Part shown: one piece after another, positions 1 through 7,835 of the stretch
Position numbering within the stretch: position 1 is the stretch's first letter
Layout: every line of letters starts with the position of its first letter
Origin: Pontibacter fetidus
GTDB taxonomy: Bacteria > Bacteroidota > Bacteroidia > Cytophagales > Hymenobacteraceae
Direction: 5' to 3'
DNA: 64,000 nt
NCBI RefSeq assembly: GCF_010119545.1
Contig: NZ_JAAEAA010000003.1
Coordinates: forward strand, 124,001-188,000
Notes under the pieces: model-generated
The model's database searches: none
What the model was told of the DNA's origin: nothing
What the model saw: only the letters and a program-made list of their open reading frames with translations
Position numbers and translations under genes: made by a program

Positions 1-1
1 A

Positions 2-799
2 GCCATAGCACCAATTGCTGGTTTGCTGGATGGTACCTTTAATACCAAGTTCAACTTTGCCGGTGAAATGGCCCCGGACATGACCCCGGTATTTAAGACC
101 ATGGATGGTGAAGGTATAATTAAGGTTTTAAAAGCTGCTGTGCGCGATGTGAAGATTGTGCAGCAGATAAGTACCCTGACGCACCTGGAGCAGTTGAAGA
201 ATTTTGTAGTGGAAAATAAAATGATAGATGCCCAGATCATAGACGGTAGCCTGGTTATTAAACCTTTCGATATGAAGATAGGCGATATGCAGATGACCGT
301 TGGAGGTAGCAACAACGTGAACGGGCAAATTGATTATGTAACTGCCCTGAACGTGCCAACCGGTAAAGTAGGCCAGGAATTAAATTCGCGACTGGCCGGT
401 ATAGTTGGCGGAAACCAGTTAAAAGCAGCAGAGCGTGTAACCCTGAACCTGAAAATTGGTGGTACCCTTGCTGACCCACGGGTAAGTTTAGCTGGCGGAA
501 GCGTAAAAGAGCAGGCAGCTAACCTGGTTAAAGAGGCAGTGCAAAGCAAGCTGAACGATGCCAAACTAAAACTGGACCAACGCAAACAACTGGCAGAAGA
601 CAGCATCCGGAACGAACTGAACAGAAGGAAACTGGAAGCTGAACAGAAAGCCCGCCTGGAACTGGAAAAGAAACGAAAGGAAGCTGAACTGAACATTAAG
701 AAGCAGGCAACCGACAAGATTAATGATTTTCTGAAGCCAAAAACCAAACCGGCACCCAAGCCTACACCTACTGACACCACTAAAACAGGTGCAAAATAA
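2..799 (+). CDS. AsmA-like family protein, C-terminal part (5' truncated by window edge)
   Basis: The frame is open to the left edge of the window, so only the last 265 or so residues are seen and the true start lies upstream. The visible part has the alternating polar and hydrophobic beta pattern and the G-G-T-L-A-D-P-R-V-S-L signature typical of the C-terminal region of AsmA-like proteins, which are large envelope proteins anchored in the inner membrane and thought to help lipid transport or outer-membrane assembly. The last 90 residues form a highly charged Lys/Glu/Arg/Ala helix, probably a coiled coil, ending in a Lys/Pro/Thr-rich tail. A hairpin terminator follows. The family call is fairly firm; the exact role is unknown. 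Confidence 0.8.
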   Translation, partial: AIAPIAGLLDGTFNTKFNFAGEMAPDMTPVFKTMDGEGIIKVLKAAVRDVKIVQQISTLTHLEQLKNFVVENKMIDAQIIDGSLVIKPFDMKIGDMQMTVGGSNNVNGQIDYVTALNVPTGKVGQELNSRLAGIVGGNQLKAAERVTLNLKIGGTLADPRVSLAGGSVKEQAANLVKEAVQSKLNDAKLKLDQRKQLAEDSIRNELNRRKLEAEQKARLELEKKRKEAELNIKKQATDKINDFLKPKTKPAPKPTPTDTTKTGAK

Positions 800-843
800 T
801 GCAATTTATAGCAATGCTATAATATATAATTGTTGTATTTGAA

Positions 844-880
844 GAAAGATGCCTGAAGTAGCTGCTTTAGGCATCTTTCA
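844..880 (+). terminator. Rho-independent terminator after the AsmA-like gene
   Basis: An 11-base perfect stem (GAAAGATGCCT paired with AGGCATCTTTC) with a 14-base loop lies 45 bases after the stop codon. The T-tract is weak, so this could also act as a 3' end stabiliser. Confidence 0.6.
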
Positions 881-1052
881 TATATAGGCTTACGTAATTT
901 CCTGCGGTTATCAGCGTTCTAACCCAACAAATGCTAACGTAGCATTACCGAACAACAAATATTCGGATATAAAAGATAGACTATTTCAGATCTTCATGTT
1001 GTCTTCATCTTTGTATCAGATATTTGAGCTGTAACTTTTAAATACAATAATT

Positions 1053-1850
1053 ATGAAAAGAAAACTGATTATTCCTTTCCTTTTAGGAGCTCTTACTTTT
1101 GGCTTTAGCTCATGCGACAGCGATTCTGATACAGACGGCAGCGGCACTTCTAAACTGCAGGTACGCATGACCGATGCACCCGGCGACTATGAAGAAGTGA
1201 ATGTAGAAGTTGTATCGGTGCAGGTAAACAGAGAAAACACAGATGGTGAGGAAGGCTGGATAACACTGGATGAAATTCATCCGGGTATCTATAACCTGCT
1301 TGATTTTGCCAACGGAAAAGACACACTGCTTGCAAGCGCAGAACTGCCTGCAGGTTCTATCTCTCAGATCAGACTTATACTTGGCGACGAGAACACAGTA
1401 AAGCTGAAAAGTGGCGAAGTGATCGATCTTAAAACGCCAAGCGGCCAGACATCAGGCGTTAAATTATCAGTAAATGCAACTTTGGAAGAAGATGTAACTT
1501 ATGTAATGCTGCTGGACTTTGATGCTGCTAAATCGGTCGTGGCAAAAGGCAACGGCGGTTATAACCTGAAGCCGGTTATCCGTGTGATTTCGCAGGCTGT
1601 GGCTGGTGGCATTAAAGGTAAAGTAGCCCCTGCCGAATATAAGCCAGGCATCTACGTTATCTCATCTGCTAATGACACGCTGGGTGGTTTTGCTAACGAA
1701 GCCGGTGATTTTATGATCAAAGGTGTACCTGCCGGTTCTTACACGGTTAAATTTTATACCGAAGCCGCCGCGCACGACACGACACTTACTGACATAGTTG
1801 TATCGCAGGATGCGATTAAAGACTTAGGCACAGTGCAACTGCCTGAGTAA
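1053..1850 (+). CDS. DUF4382 domain lipoprotein with C-terminal regulatory-like beta domain
   Basis: The N-terminus MKRKLIIPFLLGALTFGFSSC is a lipoprotein signal peptide with the lipidated Cys at residue 21, followed by an Asp/Ser/Gly-rich linker. Residues 33-175 match the DUF4382 pattern (KLQVRMTDAPGDYEEVNVEV near its start), a family common in surface lipoproteins of Bacteroidota. Residues 187-263 look like a carboxypeptidase regulatory-like (transthyretin-type) fold: GGIKGKV, then a GDFMIKGVPAGSYTVKF strand pair. The protein is probably exposed at the outer membrane, but no substrate is known. It is a single-gene unit with its own terminator. Confidence 0.82.
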   Translation: MKRKLIIPFLLGALTFGFSSCDSDSDTDGSGTSKLQVRMTDAPGDYEEVNVEVVSVQVNRENTDGEEGWITLDEIHPGIYNLLDFANGKDTLLASAELPAGSISQIRLILGDENTVKLKSGEVIDLKTPSGQTSGVKLSVNATLEEDVTYVMLLDFDAAKSVVAKGNGGYNLKPVIRVISQAVAGGIKGKVAPAEYKPGIYVISSANDTLGGFANEAGDFMIKGVPAGSYTVKFYTEAAAHDTTLTDIVVSQDAIKDLGTVQLPE

Positions 1851-1910
1851 ATAAACTTCTTCGGCTAAGTCCGGAAGATTTTAAATGAATTAATTTGTGA
1901 ACCCCCATGT

Positions 1911-1942
1911 AAAAAGGAGCTCTTTCTGGAGCTCCTTTTTAT
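1911..1942 (+). terminator. Strong terminator of the DUF4382 gene
   Basis: A 12-base perfect stem (AAAAAGGAGCTC with GAGCTCCTTTTT) closes on a 6-base loop and ends in five T. The A-tract on the left makes it usable in both directions. Confidence 0.85.
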
Positions 1943-1993
1943 TTGTAGTAACTATAGTTCGTTTGCCTATAGTTGTATTTATTGTGAGGTTTT

Positions 1994-2321
1994 AACCCAC
2001 CCCTTACCCCTCCAGGGAGGCAGGGCCGTTAAGTTCTGCCGAGAACTATCCCCTTGAGGGGATTATAGGGGTGTTATTCAGGGCCAAAATGCCAATTGTT
2101 AGCCAGTTTTAAATTCACCCGCTAATGCAAACACCCCTCTGCGCTCCCCTCAAGGGGAGAATTTGCTAGAACTTAACGGCCCTGCCTCCAGGGAGGGGAA
2201 TGATTATCTTGCAGTTTAAGAAATTATAGTTTCATAGATAGTATTTGCAGTAACTATATAACTATAGCTGAATGATAGCTTAAAGAGCAATTCCCCTCCT
2301 CGGAGGGGTTAGGGGTGGGTT
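1994..2321. repeat. MITE-like element with terminal and nested inverted repeats
   Basis: The outer ends form a terminal inverted repeat: AACCCACCCCTTACCCCTCC at 1994-2013 matches the reverse complement of 2302-2321 with one mismatch in 20. Inside lies a second, longer inverted repeat: 2009-2076 pairs with about 2130-2193 and includes a perfect 17-base arm (2021-2037 with 2168-2184). No coding frame is present. The whole 328-base unit fills most of the gap between the DUF4382 gene and dinB. I see no clear target-site duplication. Confidence 0.75.
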
Positions 2322-2352
2322 GAATATTGATTGTCTATTGTCTTATTCACTC

Positions 2353-2829
2353 TTAGTATACCTGGCCCATCAGCTCACGCACGTAGGTCACATAATCGGT
2401 GTTTGGTGGCGTGTGGCCGTTTTTGCGCAGGTCGGTGGCAACCTGGGCGCGGTGGTAAGTAGCATGGTTAAAAGCATGCGTTAAAATATCGAGTACACGG
2501 GTGCTGTACTTGTTGCCCTGGCTGTTAGTATAATCTATCAGGCGGTTAAATTCGGCCTCATCAGAGTTGGCCACCAACTCGGCAATTTTGTAAGAGGCGC
2601 TTTTGTGAAGTTCTTTTAACTGCTCCAGGTTATGCTCCTGCCATACTTTAACCGGGCTTGTTGTGCCGGTGATGCGGGCGATCCAGATGGCCTGTGCGTT
2701 CAGGGCATGGCTCATCAGGCGGGCAGCATTGTTTGGTACGCTCGGTAAGCTGCTGAAAACATCCAGCATGGTCTGGTTTGCCCAGATGTTATATTCTGAT
2801 AAGTTCTTTAATACGTCGTTTCCTGTCAT
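2353..2829 (-). CDS. DinB family protein (putative metal-dependent hydrolase fold)
   Basis: At 158 residues this is the usual DinB length: a four-helix bundle with a metal site made of three His. Candidates here are the His in RLMSHALNAQAIW (about residue 42) and two in HAFNHATYHRAQV (near 127-135), the last being the family's most recognisable motif. DinB-like proteins in Bacteroidota are mostly uncharacterised; some relatives act as thiol-dependent S-transferases. It lies 7 bases downstream of a small lipoprotein gene on the same strand, so the two are probably cotranscribed. Confidence 0.85.
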   Translation of the reverse strand: MTGNDVLKNLSEYNIWANQTMLDVFSSLPSVPNNAARLMSHALNAQAIWIARITGTTSPVKVWQEHNLEQLKELHKSASYKIAELVANSDEAEFNRLIDYTNSQGNKYSTRVLDILTHAFNHATYHRAQVATDLRKNGHTPPNTDYVTYVRELMGQVY

Positions 2830-2836
2830 TTCTAAA

Positions 2837-3205
2837 TTAGCTTTCGCGTTTATCTTCCCAAATTATCGTTTCGTTTGTGCGCTTCTCAAAAAAGTCTGCG
2901 CAGCGGCCATCTCCCCTGCCTGTTATGCCGCCATCCGGTTCGCAAAGCTGGTTGCCATCGTTATCAAACAGTTTAGAAGGAATATCGCAGCAGCGGCTGG
3001 TCAGGTAATATACTTGCTGGCCGTTATAAGTATAGCTGTAAATTTTAGCGGGTGGGTTAGCGGGTGCTTCCTTTTCCAGTTGCTGTATCAGGTCGGTTAA
3101 CCAGGGAACCTGCGCATTTGTTGTTTCCGGCGTAGCAGTTGGTTTGCAGGATACAGCCATGCAGAACAAAACTATAGGTATGATGCGGGTCAGTGTTGTA
3201 TACAT
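2837..3205 (-). CDS. Small lipoprotein, DUF6970-like
   Basis: The 122-residue product starts with a signal peptide ending MAVSC (lipidated Cys near residue 20). The mature part carries a conserved-looking core: IYSYTYNGQQVYYLTSRCCD, then LFDNDGNQLCEPDGGITGRGDGRCADF. That Cys-Cys-Asp and Gly-Gly-rich pattern resembles the DUF6970 family of secreted Bacteroidota proteins; I recall the family from memory and its function is unknown. A perfect -7 box lies 22 bases upstream of the start and dinB follows 7 bases downstream. Confidence 0.7.
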   Translation of the reverse strand: MYTTLTRIIPIVLFCMAVSCKPTATPETTNAQVPWLTDLIQQLEKEAPANPPAKIYSYTYNGQQVYYLTSRCCDIPSKLFDNDGNQLCEPDGGITGRGDGRCADFFEKRTNETIIWEDKRES

Positions 3206-3227
3206 ATCCGTTTTTTTGAAGCGGCTG

Positions 3228-3235
3228 CAAAGGTA
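3228..3235 (-). promoter_or_regulatory. Bacteroidota -7 box of the lipoprotein-dinB unit
   Basis: TACCTTTG on the minus strand is a perfect match to TAnnTTTG, 22 bases before the start codon. I see no convincing -33 element. Confidence 0.6.
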
Positions 3236-3303
3236 ACCATTTTAATTCTGAATAAAGAAGTACGCATAAACTATAGCTAAAGGTGTTTAACGGCTATAGT
3301 TGG

Positions 3304-3681
3304 CTACCCGGCATTTACCAGGTCCAGCACGTAAGGGGTGAAAATGAGGAGCCCAACTATAGCTGCCGTGATGGCGGCCACCAGAACAGCTGCCGCGGCC
3401 AGGTCTTTGGTTTTGCCGGCAAGCGGGTTGTGATGTGGTGATACCAGGTTGGTAAGTGTTTCGATGGCGGTGTTAAAGATCTCGGCTGTAATAACCAGGC
3501 CTATACTCCCGGCCAGCAGGCACCATTCTGTTGCAGTAACATCAAACAGGAGACCGGCAACTATAACTCCAATAGCTGACAACACGTGCAGGCGCATGTG
3601 CGGCTCCGACCGCACAGCCGAGTTCAGACCCTGTAAGGCAAACTTAAAACTGTTGTAGCGCTTCTTAAAGTAGCTGTCCAA
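3304..3681 (-). CDS. Diacylglycerol kinase family protein (DgkA/undecaprenol kinase type)
   Basis: The 125-residue membrane protein has the DgkA layout: an amphipathic N-terminus (KKRYNSFKFALQGLNSAVRSEPHMRLH) and three membrane helices, with the catalytic Glu region EIFNTAIETLTN in the second and a KTKDLAAAAVLVAA segment before the third. These enzymes phosphorylate diacylglycerol or undecaprenol at the inner membrane and recycle lipid carriers. The start is a TTG: an in-frame TAG lies 12 bases before it and the next Met falls inside the conserved domain. Confidence 0.88.
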   Translation of the reverse strand: MDSYFKKRYNSFKFALQGLNSAVRSEPHMRLHVLSAIGVIVAGLLFDVTATEWCLLAGSIGLVITAEIFNTAIETLTNLVSPHHNPLAGKTKDLAAAAVLVAAITAAIVGLLIFTPYVLDLVNAG

Positions 3682-3793
3682 GTGGGATGACTAATGTAGA
3701 ATGATTAATGACTATAGTTCGTGTATTGGGTTTCGTGTTAATTCAAAAATACATTAGCAAAACGAAACACCAAACACAATATATTAAACACGA

Positions 3794-4333
3794 TCAACTA
3801 TACTCCGGCTTCAGTTTGTCTTTAAATACTTTCCGGAACTTGTCAACTTTGGGGCGCACTACAAACGCGCAGTAGGGCTGGCTACCGTTTCTCAGGAAGT
3901 AGTTCTGGTGGTACTTTTCGGCTGGGTAATAGTTGGTGAACGGTTCTATAGTTGTCACGATCGGGTCATCAAAAGCGCCGGATTCGTCTAAAGCCAGTTT
4001 ATAGTTTTCGGCCAGCTGCTTTTGCTCCTCGTTGTGGTAGAATATGACCGAACGGTACTGCGGACCAACGTCGTTACCCTGACGATTTAAAGTGGTTGGG
4101 TCGTGGGTTTCCCAGAACACGCGCAGTAGCTCTTCATAACTGATCTGTTGTGGATCGTAGGTTATCTGTAACACCTCTGCGTGGCCGGTTGTAGCGGTGC
4201 AAACCTGCTCATAGGTTGGGTTTTCCACATGGCCGCCTGCATAGCCCGATTCTACTTTTTCCACACCTTTTAATTGTTGAAAAACTGCCTCTGTGCACCA
4301 GAAACATCCATTCCCGAACGTTGCTATTTCCAT
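3794..4333 (-). CDS. msrA: Peptide-methionine (S)-S-oxide reductase MsrA
   Basis: The 179-residue protein begins with the MsrA active-site motif GNGCFWCTEAVF, whose first Cys (residue 10) is the nucleophile that reduces the S-epimer of methionine sulfoxide in proteins and free methionine. Other family marks are YAGGHVENPTYEQVCTATTGHAE and the FWETHDPT segment. There is no signal peptide, so it acts in the cytoplasm. It is the last gene of a minus-strand cluster, 21 bases after an msrB, so both epimers are repaired from one locus. Confidence 0.95.
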   Translation of the reverse strand: MEIATFGNGCFWCTEAVFQQLKGVEKVESGYAGGHVENPTYEQVCTATTGHAEVLQITYDPQQISYEELLRVFWETHDPTTLNRQGNDVGPQYRSVIFYHNEEQKQLAENYKLALDESGAFDDPIVTTIEPFTNYYPAEKYHQNYFLRNGSQPYCAFVVRPKVDKFRKVFKDKLKPEYS

Positions 4334-4354
4334 TTATCTGTTTTCTTAAGTAAG

Positions 4355-4663
4355 CTATAGTTTATACTTCAGCGCATCGGCATTTATGCAGTAGCGCACG
4401 TTGGTTGGTGTACGGTTATCATCAAACAAATGGCCCAGGTGCTGCTCGCATTGGCTGCATAACAGCTGTATACGCTCCCGGCCATACGTGTGTAAGGGGT
4501 TTTGCCGTACATTCTCCCCTACCTGCTTCCAGAAACTCGGGAAACCGGAGCCAACTTCAAATTTAGCACTCGCTTCAAACAAAACCTGTCCGCAACCGGA
4601 GCAAGTATAAAGCCCTCGCTCGTTTCCTGTCAAATCTATCTTCTGATTGCGTACGAATGTCAT
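4355..4663 (-). CDS. msrB: Peptide-methionine (R)-S-oxide reductase MsrB, short form
   Basis: The protein is 102 residues, shorter than the usual 130-150, because it begins almost directly at the first zinc motif. It has two CxxC pairs (CSGC and CSQC) that bind structural zinc, the GSGFPSFW segment, HLGHLFDD, and the catalytic Cys in RYCIN near the C-terminus. MsrB reduces the R-epimer of methionine sulfoxide. The gene ends inside a CTATAG motif, which supplies its TAG stop. It differs clearly from the second msrB upstream, so this is an old duplication or two separate acquisitions. Confidence 0.92.
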   Translation of the reverse strand: MTFVRNQKIDLTGNERGLYTCSGCGQVLFEASAKFEVGSGFPSFWKQVGENVRQNPLHTYGRERIQLLCSQCEQHLGHLFDDNRTPTNVRYCINADALKYKL

Positions 4664-4684
4664 TTAATTTATCTGCAAAAGCTG

Positions 4685-4790
4685 TCATCCCCCTGCCCCC
4701 TTCCAAGGGAGACTTTGTCTACTAACGTCAAACTAAAAATGTGAATTACGCATTGCTGAATGTCCCCCTTGGAAGGGGGCAGGGAGATGA
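4685..4790. repeat. C-rich inverted repeat between the two msrB genes
   Basis: The arms at 4685-4710 and 4763-4790 are reverse complements with about two mismatches; each holds a run like CCCTGCCCCCTTCCAAGG. They surround a 52-base spacer. The type is related to the C-rich units at 1994-2321, 12510-12680 and 20798-20833. The hairpin could separate transcription of the two msrB genes. Confidence 0.7.
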
Positions 4791-4806
4791 TCTACGTTAA
4801 CAGAAA

Positions 4807-5208
4807 CTAATCTTCCTTCTCCAGGTCTTCCACCGGCACAAACTTCATCGAAAGCGAATTTACGCAGTGACGGATGTTCTTTGGTGTAAGATACTCGCCT
4901 TCGAACACATGGCCCAGGTGACCGCCGCAGTTGGCACACACAATTTCGGTACGGCGTCCATCTGCATCGGGAACGCGTTTTACGGCACCGCTTATCTCGT
5001 CATCAAAACTTGGCCAGCCACAGCTCGACTCAAACTTGTATTCTGAAGTATAAAGCGGGGCATTGCAGCGACGGCATAAATACACGCCTTCAGCTTTGTT
5101 CGTATAGTATTCGCCGGTGCCCGGGTATTCTGTTCCTTTGTTAACTATAATGCGGGCTTCTTCCGGGGTAAGTACGTTGTAATCGGATGGGTCTTTCGCT
5201 ATTTTCAT
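4807..5208 (-). CDS. msrB: Peptide-methionine (R)-S-oxide reductase MsrB, full-length paralogue
   Basis: The 133-residue protein has the complete MsrB fold: an N-terminal [20 protein letters not shown] helix, zinc-binding CRRC and [23 protein letters not shown], and the catalytic Cys in RHCVNS. It is cytoplasmic by the lack of a signal. Unlike the shorter paralogue downstream it keeps the N-terminal segment and an extra Cys at SSCGW. It is first in the minus-strand repair cluster msrB-msrB-msrA, separated from the next gene by a C-rich inverted repeat. Confidence 0.94.
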   Translation of the reverse strand: MKIAKDPSDYNVLTPEEARIIVNKGTEYPGTGEYYTNKAEGVYLCRRCNAPLYTSEYKFESSCGWPSFDDEISGAVKRVPDADGRRTEIVCANCGGHLGHVFEGEYLTPKNIRHCVNSLSMKFVPVEDLEKED

Positions 5209-5422
5209 AATCTATAGTTGTGCTGTTTTCTGGTTATACGTGTGGTTTTAAGAACAGCGGAAAGGTAAGAAGGTTTTCGGGAAACCATGCTGCCAACTAT
5301 AGCACAATTACTCTATCGCTGGTATAGGGCTACTAACTATAGTTTGATAACCTTCCCGGCGGTTGCCTGTTGTTTAAGAATATCGTAATCAATAAATCGA
5401 CAACCTAAATTTAGTAAACAAC

Positions 5423-6286
5423 ATGAAGATAGGAATAACCGGAGCCACCGGGCAACTTGGCCGTCTTGTGGTTAGCAAGCTCAAAAATAAAGTATCGGCA
5501 GATAACATAGTAGCACTTGCACGCTTGCAGCAAAAGGGTGCAGACTTAGGCGTAACCGTGCGCGAAGCCGATTACACAAAACCAGAAACGCTAAACAAGG
5601 CACTGGAAGGCATAGACACGCTGCTGCTGATCTCATCGAGTGAAGTAGGGCAACGTGCCACGCAGCACCACAATGTAATTGAAGCAGCAAAAAAAGCAGG
5701 CGTTAAATGGATCGTCTATACCAGCCTGCTGCACGCTGATACGTCGTCGCTGAGCCTGGCAGAAGAGCATCGCCACACAGAAGCAGAGCTGAAAAAATCC
5801 GGTATTCCGCACACTATCCTCAGAAACGGCTGGTACACCGAAAACTATGCAGGCTCTATACCAGGTGCACTTGCCGGTGGTGCTCTTATAGGTAGTGCAG
5901 GTGAAGGCAAAATCTCATCTGCCTCGCGCGAAGACTTTGCTGATGCGGCAGTTGCTGTGTTGACCGGAGAAGGCCACGAGGGCAAAATTTACGAACTGGC
6001 CGGCGACGAAGCCTACACGCTCAGCGACTTGGCTGCAGAAATCTCCCGCCAAACCGGAAAAGACATACCTTACAAAAACCTGCCTGAAACAGATTATGCA
6101 ACCGCGCTTGCCGGCTTCGGCTTACCGGAAGGACTGGCACATGCTATTGCCGGCTGGGATGTGTCTGCATCAAAAGGGGATCTGTATGACGACAGCCGCC
6201 AGTTATCGAAACTTATCGGCCACCCGACCACGCCTATGAAAGAAACAGTAGCGCAAGCGCTGAAAGCAACCTCAAATGCCGGGTAA
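5423..6286 (+). CDS. qorB: NAD(P)H-binding reductase, QorB/YtfG-like (NmrA-type SDR)
   Basis: The 287-residue protein opens with the Rossmann motif GITGATGQLG and keeps long stretches typical of NAD(P)H:quinone oxidoreductase 2: VREADYTKPETL, LLLISSSEVGQR, VYTSLLHADTS and LRNGWYTENYAGS. Enzymes of this type are cytoplasmic and reduce quinones or act as redox sensors. There are no close partners on the same strand. A very clean terminator follows at 6321. The family is firm; the natural substrate is not known. Confidence 0.85.
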   Translation: MKIGITGATGQLGRLVVSKLKNKVSADNIVALARLQQKGADLGVTVREADYTKPETLNKALEGIDTLLLISSSEVGQRATQHHNVIEAAKKAGVKWIVYTSLLHADTSSLSLAEEHRHTEAELKKSGIPHTILRNGWYTENYAGSIPGALAGGALIGSAGEGKISSASREDFADAAVAVLTGEGHEGKIYELAGDEAYTLSDLAAEISRQTGKDIPYKNLPETDYATALAGFGLPEGLAHAIAGWDVSASKGDLYDDSRQLSKLIGHPTTPMKETVAQALKATSNAG

Positions 6287-6320
6287 TTTTATAGTTAAAC
6301 TATAGCTACTCCTGATTAAT

Positions 6321-6348
6321 AAAAAGCTACTTCGGTAGCTTTTTGCTT
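6321..6348 (+). terminator. Terminator with a TTCG tetraloop
   Basis: A perfect 10-base stem (AAAAAGCTAC with GTAGCTTTTT) closes on TTCG, an exceptionally stable RNA tetraloop, 34 bases after the qorB-like gene. Its A- and T-ends allow use from both sides. Confidence 0.88.
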
Positions 6349-6429
6349 TTGTACCAACGCTCAAACTATAGCATTACGACTATGGATTAACTATAGCGCC
6401 CATTAGTTTAAAGGCAGCCTTTCCTATGT

Positions 6430-6510
6430 TGTCATTTCGAACAGTGTGAGAAATCTAATTAAGCTATACCGGGGTGTTTTAAATAGATCTCTCCTTTTGT
6501 CGAGATGACA
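6430..6510. repeat. Dispersed TGTCATTTCGA-type inverted repeat, copy 1
   Basis: The unit starts TGTCATTTCGA, continues with GTGAGAAATCT, and ends with the inverted counterpart ATCTCTCC...TCGAGATGACA. The gap 6287-6628 holds this repeat, the terminator and five CTATAG motifs. Related units lie near 11270, 13040, 21193 and 44899. Confidence 0.75.
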
Positions 6511-6628
6511 GTTTCAGTTGATGGCATTCTATAGCCGCCTGCTAAACTATAGTTAATGGCAATAAAAAATCTGGCAGCAACTATAACTATGGGTTACGCT
6601 GCTGCCAGATCTATATCAAAAGGTAATC

Positions 6629-7576
6629 TTAAAGGTTCTGATTCTCCTGGCCGTTTATCTTGTTTTCCTTTCTGGTTTTCAGGAAAGATAGCACCACACT
6701 AAACACCAGGATCAGCGCAATTACAAGCAGGGAGATGAATGTAGGGATCTTGTAAATATCAACCATTACCATTTTTAGCCCTACAAATACAAGTATAATG
6801 GCCAGCCCGTATGACAGGTAAACGAAGCGATCTACGACGTGGGCAAGGGCAAAATACAGTGAACGCAGACCCAGAATAGCAAACACGTTGGAGGTATAAA
6901 CTATAAACTGGTCCTGGGTAATGGCAAGGATGGCCGGAATACTGTCGACTGCAAAAATAAGGTCAGTGGCTTCGATCAGTATCAGCACCAGGAAAAGAGG
7001 AGTTGCAAACCGTTTGCCGTCCTGCTTTACAAAGAATTTATCGCCGTGTAACTGATTGGTTACCGGCATTATTCGTCTGAAGAACTTTATAACCGGGTTG
7101 TTTTCAGGATCTATAGCGGTACCCTTCTCGGTAAACATTTTGTAGCCGGTATAGATCAGGAAGATACCGAAGATGTAAACGCTCCAGTGGAATTTCTGGA
7201 TAAGGGCAACACCGGCGAAAATAAAGATGATTCTCATGACCAACGCGCCCAGGATACCCCAGAATAGGATCTTGTGCTGATAAATGGCCGGTATCTTGAA
7301 GTAGCCAAACACAAGCACGAACACGAAGATATTATCGATGCTCAGGGATTTCTCGATCAGGTAACCAGTCAGGAATTCTACCGCTTTAGCCTCCCCGAAC
7401 CAGTAATAAATAAGCCCGTTAAAAATTAAGGCAAGACTGATCCAGACACCCGACCAGGTTAATGCTTCTTTTACCGATACGACATGTGCTTTCCGGTTAA
7501 ATACACCTAAGTCGAGCGCAAGCATAAGAAGTACAAATGCATTAAACCCAATCCAGAATGTGGCATTTACTTCCAT
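6629..7576 (-). CDS. TerC/Alx family integral membrane protein
   Basis: The 315-residue protein has eight or nine predicted membrane helices and the TerC signatures: an acidic pair in the first helix (MLALDLGVFNRK), EKSLSIDNIFVFVLVF, and AVDSIPAILAITQDQFIVYTSN. The Alx/TerC branch exports manganese and helps metal loading of secreted proteins. The C-terminus is a short Lys/Asn-rich cytoplasmic tail. I looked upstream for a manganese riboswitch of the yybP-ykoY type and saw no convincing one. The gene appears to be a single unit. Confidence 0.9.
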   Translation of the reverse strand: MEVNATFWIGFNAFVLLMLALDLGVFNRKAHVVSVKEALTWSGVWISLALIFNGLIYYWFGEAKAVEFLTGYLIEKSLSIDNIFVFVLVFGYFKIPAIYQHKILFWGILGALVMRIIFIFAGVALIQKFHWSVYIFGIFLIYTGYKMFTEKGTAIDPENNPVIKFFRRIMPVTNQLHGDKFFVKQDGKRFATPLFLVLILIEATDLIFAVDSIPAILAITQDQFIVYTSNVFAILGLRSLYFALAHVVDRFVYLSYGLAIILVFVGLKMVMVDIYKIPTFISLLVIALILVFSVVLSFLKTRKENKINGQENQNL

Positions 7577-7835
7577 AAAGTGTTGCTATAGTTTGATTAA
7601 AATACAATTGTTGCCGGGTGTTTGTTATAAGTAAACCCGTTTTTAGTTACAAATTTAACCAGATAGCGTTCTAAGAAGTTAGTATGTTTAGCTATTGGCC
7701 TTAATACAAGATAGAAAGCATAATATGCAGCCCATACAACAGCTACTTTTCCTTTAACTGTAGTTCCTGTAAGTACCTGCCAGCACCGGTTCAGGGCCGC
7801 ACCGCTACTAGTAACCCTGGTTTCCAGATGCCCGG

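Noticed and set aside
2663-3100. Plus-strand frame of 145 codons
   Set aside because: It is antisense to dinB and the lipoprotein gene, both of which have clear family or signal features.
7577-7835. Possible manganese riboswitch upstream of terC
   Set aside because: No conserved yybP-ykoY core or suitable hairpins could be recognised.
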